Shown here in pieces: positions 6,089 to 7,231 of a stretch of DNA of 7,231 nt. The notes under the pieces were generated by a model. The model searched no databases. It saw only the letters and a list, made by a program, of their open reading frames with translations, and was not told the DNA's origin. Each line of letters begins with the position of its first letter. The first letter of the stretch is position 1. Source of the stretch: a bacterium (GTDB lineage Bacteria; Margulisbacteria; Marinamargulisbacteria; SXXA01); assembly GCA_010027915.1 (NCBI GenBank), contig RGUG01000063.1, forward strand, positions 1 through 7,231, read 5' to 3'. Position numbers and translations under genes: made by a program.

Positions 6089-7231
6089 ATGACACACTTT
6101 GATTCAGTGGTCATTGGGGGTGGTCCGGGTGGCTATGTTTGTGCCATTCGCCTGGCCCAATTGGGTCAACAAGTGGCCATTGTTGACAAACGAGATGCCT
6201 TGGGCGGGACTTGTTTGAATGTGGGATGCATCCCATCCAAAGCCCTTTTGGATTCGACGGAATGGTTCCATCAAGCCCAGAGTAAATTTGAGGTTCATGG
6301 TATTACGGTCAGCGGCCTGGCGGTGAACTGGCAACAAATGGTGGCACGCAAGCAACAAGTGGTCACCAGTACCACCAAGGGCATTGATTATTTAATGTCA
6401 AAAAACAAAATTACTCGTTTCACGGGGGAAGCCCATATTGAATCGCCCACCACGGTACGGGTCAATGACACCGTCCTCTCTTCCCATTCAATTGTCATTG
6501 CCAGTGGCTCCGTTCCAGTAGAAATTCCTTTTTTACCGTTTGATGGGGAGCGGATTTTGTCCTCGGATCATGCGTTATCACTGCCCGCATTACCGCATTC
6601 GTTGATTGTGGTGGGCGGTGGGGTCATTGGGGTTGAAATGGGATCCATTTTTGCCCGTGTGGGGGTCGCCGTTACCATTGTGGAGACCATGGACACCCTG
6701 ATTCCCACCATGGACAAAGAATTAGGCAAAGCCCTTGAAAAAACATTTCGTCCCCTGGGCATTCGCTGTCAATTTGGCACCAAAGTAACGGGTATGTCGG
6801 TGGGCCCCGATGGGGTCACCCTCACGGCTGAGTCAAGCAAAGGTCCCTTGAGCTTATCGGCAGACAAGGTGTTGGTATGTGTGGGGCGACGACCTTGTAC
6901 CGATGGATTGGGCTTGGATGCCCTGGGGGTGGCACGGGATAGTCGAGGCCGGATTGAAATCAATGAGCGGTTTGAAACGTCGGTGCCTGGTGTGTATGCC
7001 ATTGGGGATGTCGTGCCTGGGGTGATGCTGGCACATAAAGCCTCAGAAGAAGGGGTTGCTTGTGCCGAGTGGATTTCGGGTCGCCACGGGCATATCCATT
7101 ACGATACCATTCCGTCGGTGGTGTATACCTGGCCCGAAGTGGCGTCGGTGGGGCTTACCGAAGATGCCCTGATCCAATCGGGTCGTGCCTTTAAAAAAGG
7201 GGTGGTGCCATTCAAGGCATCGGGTCGTGCC
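6089..7231 (+). CDS. lpd: Dihydrolipoyl dehydrogenase (E3), C-terminus beyond the window
   Basis: This flavoprotein re-oxidises the dihydrolipoyl group of SucB, passing electrons through a disulfide and FAD to NAD+. The 381 visible codons form an uninterrupted frame to the window edge; the family is usually about 465-480 residues, so roughly 85-100 are missing. The FAD-binding GGGPGG motif is at 10-15. The redox-active disulfide is Cys42 and Cys47 in GGTCLNVGCIPSKAL. The NAD-binding GGGVIG is at 176-181, with Glu199 ending that Rossmann strand, the usual residue for NAD+ rather than NADP+. The second FAD motif YAIGDV is at 303-308 (Asp307), followed by MLAHKASEEG. The dimerisation domain begins near 345 (IPSVVYTWPEVASVGLTE). 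The active-site His-Glu pair of that domain lies outside the window and cannot be checked. The gap to sucB is 12 bases. Its position in the operon suggests an E3 dedicated to this complex, though it might also serve pyruvate dehydrogenase. Confidence 0.95.
   Translation, partial: MTHFDSVVIGGGPGGYVCAIRLAQLGQQVAIVDKRDALGGTCLNVGCIPSKALLDSTEWFHQAQSKFEVHGITVSGLAVNWQQMVARKQQVVTSTTKGIDYLMSKNKITRFTGEAHIESPTTVRVNDTVLSSHSIVIASGSVPVEIPFLPFDGERILSSDHALSLPALPHSLIVVGGGVIGVEMGSIFARVGVAVTIVETMDTLIPTMDKELGKALEKTFRPLGIRCQFGTKVTGMSVGPDGVTLTAESSKGPLSLSADKVLVCVGRRPCTDGLGLDALGVARDSRGRIEINERFETSVPGVYAIGDVVPGVMLAHKASEEGVACAEWISGRHGHIHYDTIPSVVYTWPEVASVGLTEDALIQSGRAFKKGVVPFKASGRA

Noticed and set aside
7177..7231. 13-bp repeat ATCGGGTCGTGCC in lpd (7177-7189 and 7219-7231)
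   Set aside because: The copies are 42 bases apart in the same frame and both encode SGRA. The second fits the conserved FKA(S/N)xRA motif of the family, so it is most likely codon-level coincidence.
1..7231. CRISPR array, insertion sequence, prophage, tRNA or defence system
   Set aside because: No regularly spaced repeats, transposase or integrase motifs, terminal inverted repeats or tRNA cloverleaf could be seen on either strand.

Overview
The window carries the front part of a bacterial 2-oxoglutarate dehydrogenase operon, sucA-sucB-lpd (E1, E2 and E3 of the TCA-cycle complex). It is preceded by two genes I do not recognise. The three complex genes are confident family assignments from catalytic and cofactor motifs read in the translation. 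The last one (lpd) runs off the right edge.

Layout: (1) 1-983, plus strand, the C-terminal part of an unidentified protein whose frame is open to the left edge. (2) 984-1139, a convergent intergenic gap with a tandem 9-bp repeat and a perfect 8-bp hairpin. (3) 1140-1742, minus strand, an unidentified 200-residue, mostly helical protein. (4) 1743-2143, a 401-base divergent intergenic region with a good sigma70-type promoter (TTGGCA, 17 bases, TATACT) facing sucA and a pair of CACCCATTT direct repeats just upstream of it. (5) 2144-4804 sucA, 4808-6076 sucB and 6089-7231 lpd (partial), packed with gaps of 3 and 12 bases. Each has a clear Shine-Dalgarno (SD) sequence 8 bases before its ATG.

How the genes work together: SucA decarboxylates 2-oxoglutarate on thiamine diphosphate and passes the succinyl group to the lipoyl lysine of SucB. 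SucB transfers it to CoA, and Lpd re-oxidises the dihydrolipoyl arm with FAD and NAD+. Tight packing, with the sucB SD inside the sucA 3' end and the lpd SD overlapping the sucB stop codon, implies co-transcription and coupled translation for stoichiometric assembly. The E3 appears dedicated to this complex.

Organism: a bacterium of intermediate GC that uses canonical SD sequences and a sigma70-like promoter. SucA is short (886 residues against about 930 in E. coli) and has an N-terminal FFEGYEF segment; SucB has a TEKATLEL lipoyl site. Both recall Bacteroidota and Chlamydiota homologues as I remember them, while the strong SD and -35/-10 signals argue against Bacteroidota. A chlamydia-like or other non-model lineage is possible, but I cannot fix the taxon from this window. 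I see no mobile element, CRISPR array, tRNA or rRNA. Most of the window is ordinary central metabolism; the unexplained content is the two orphan genes and the intergenic repeats.
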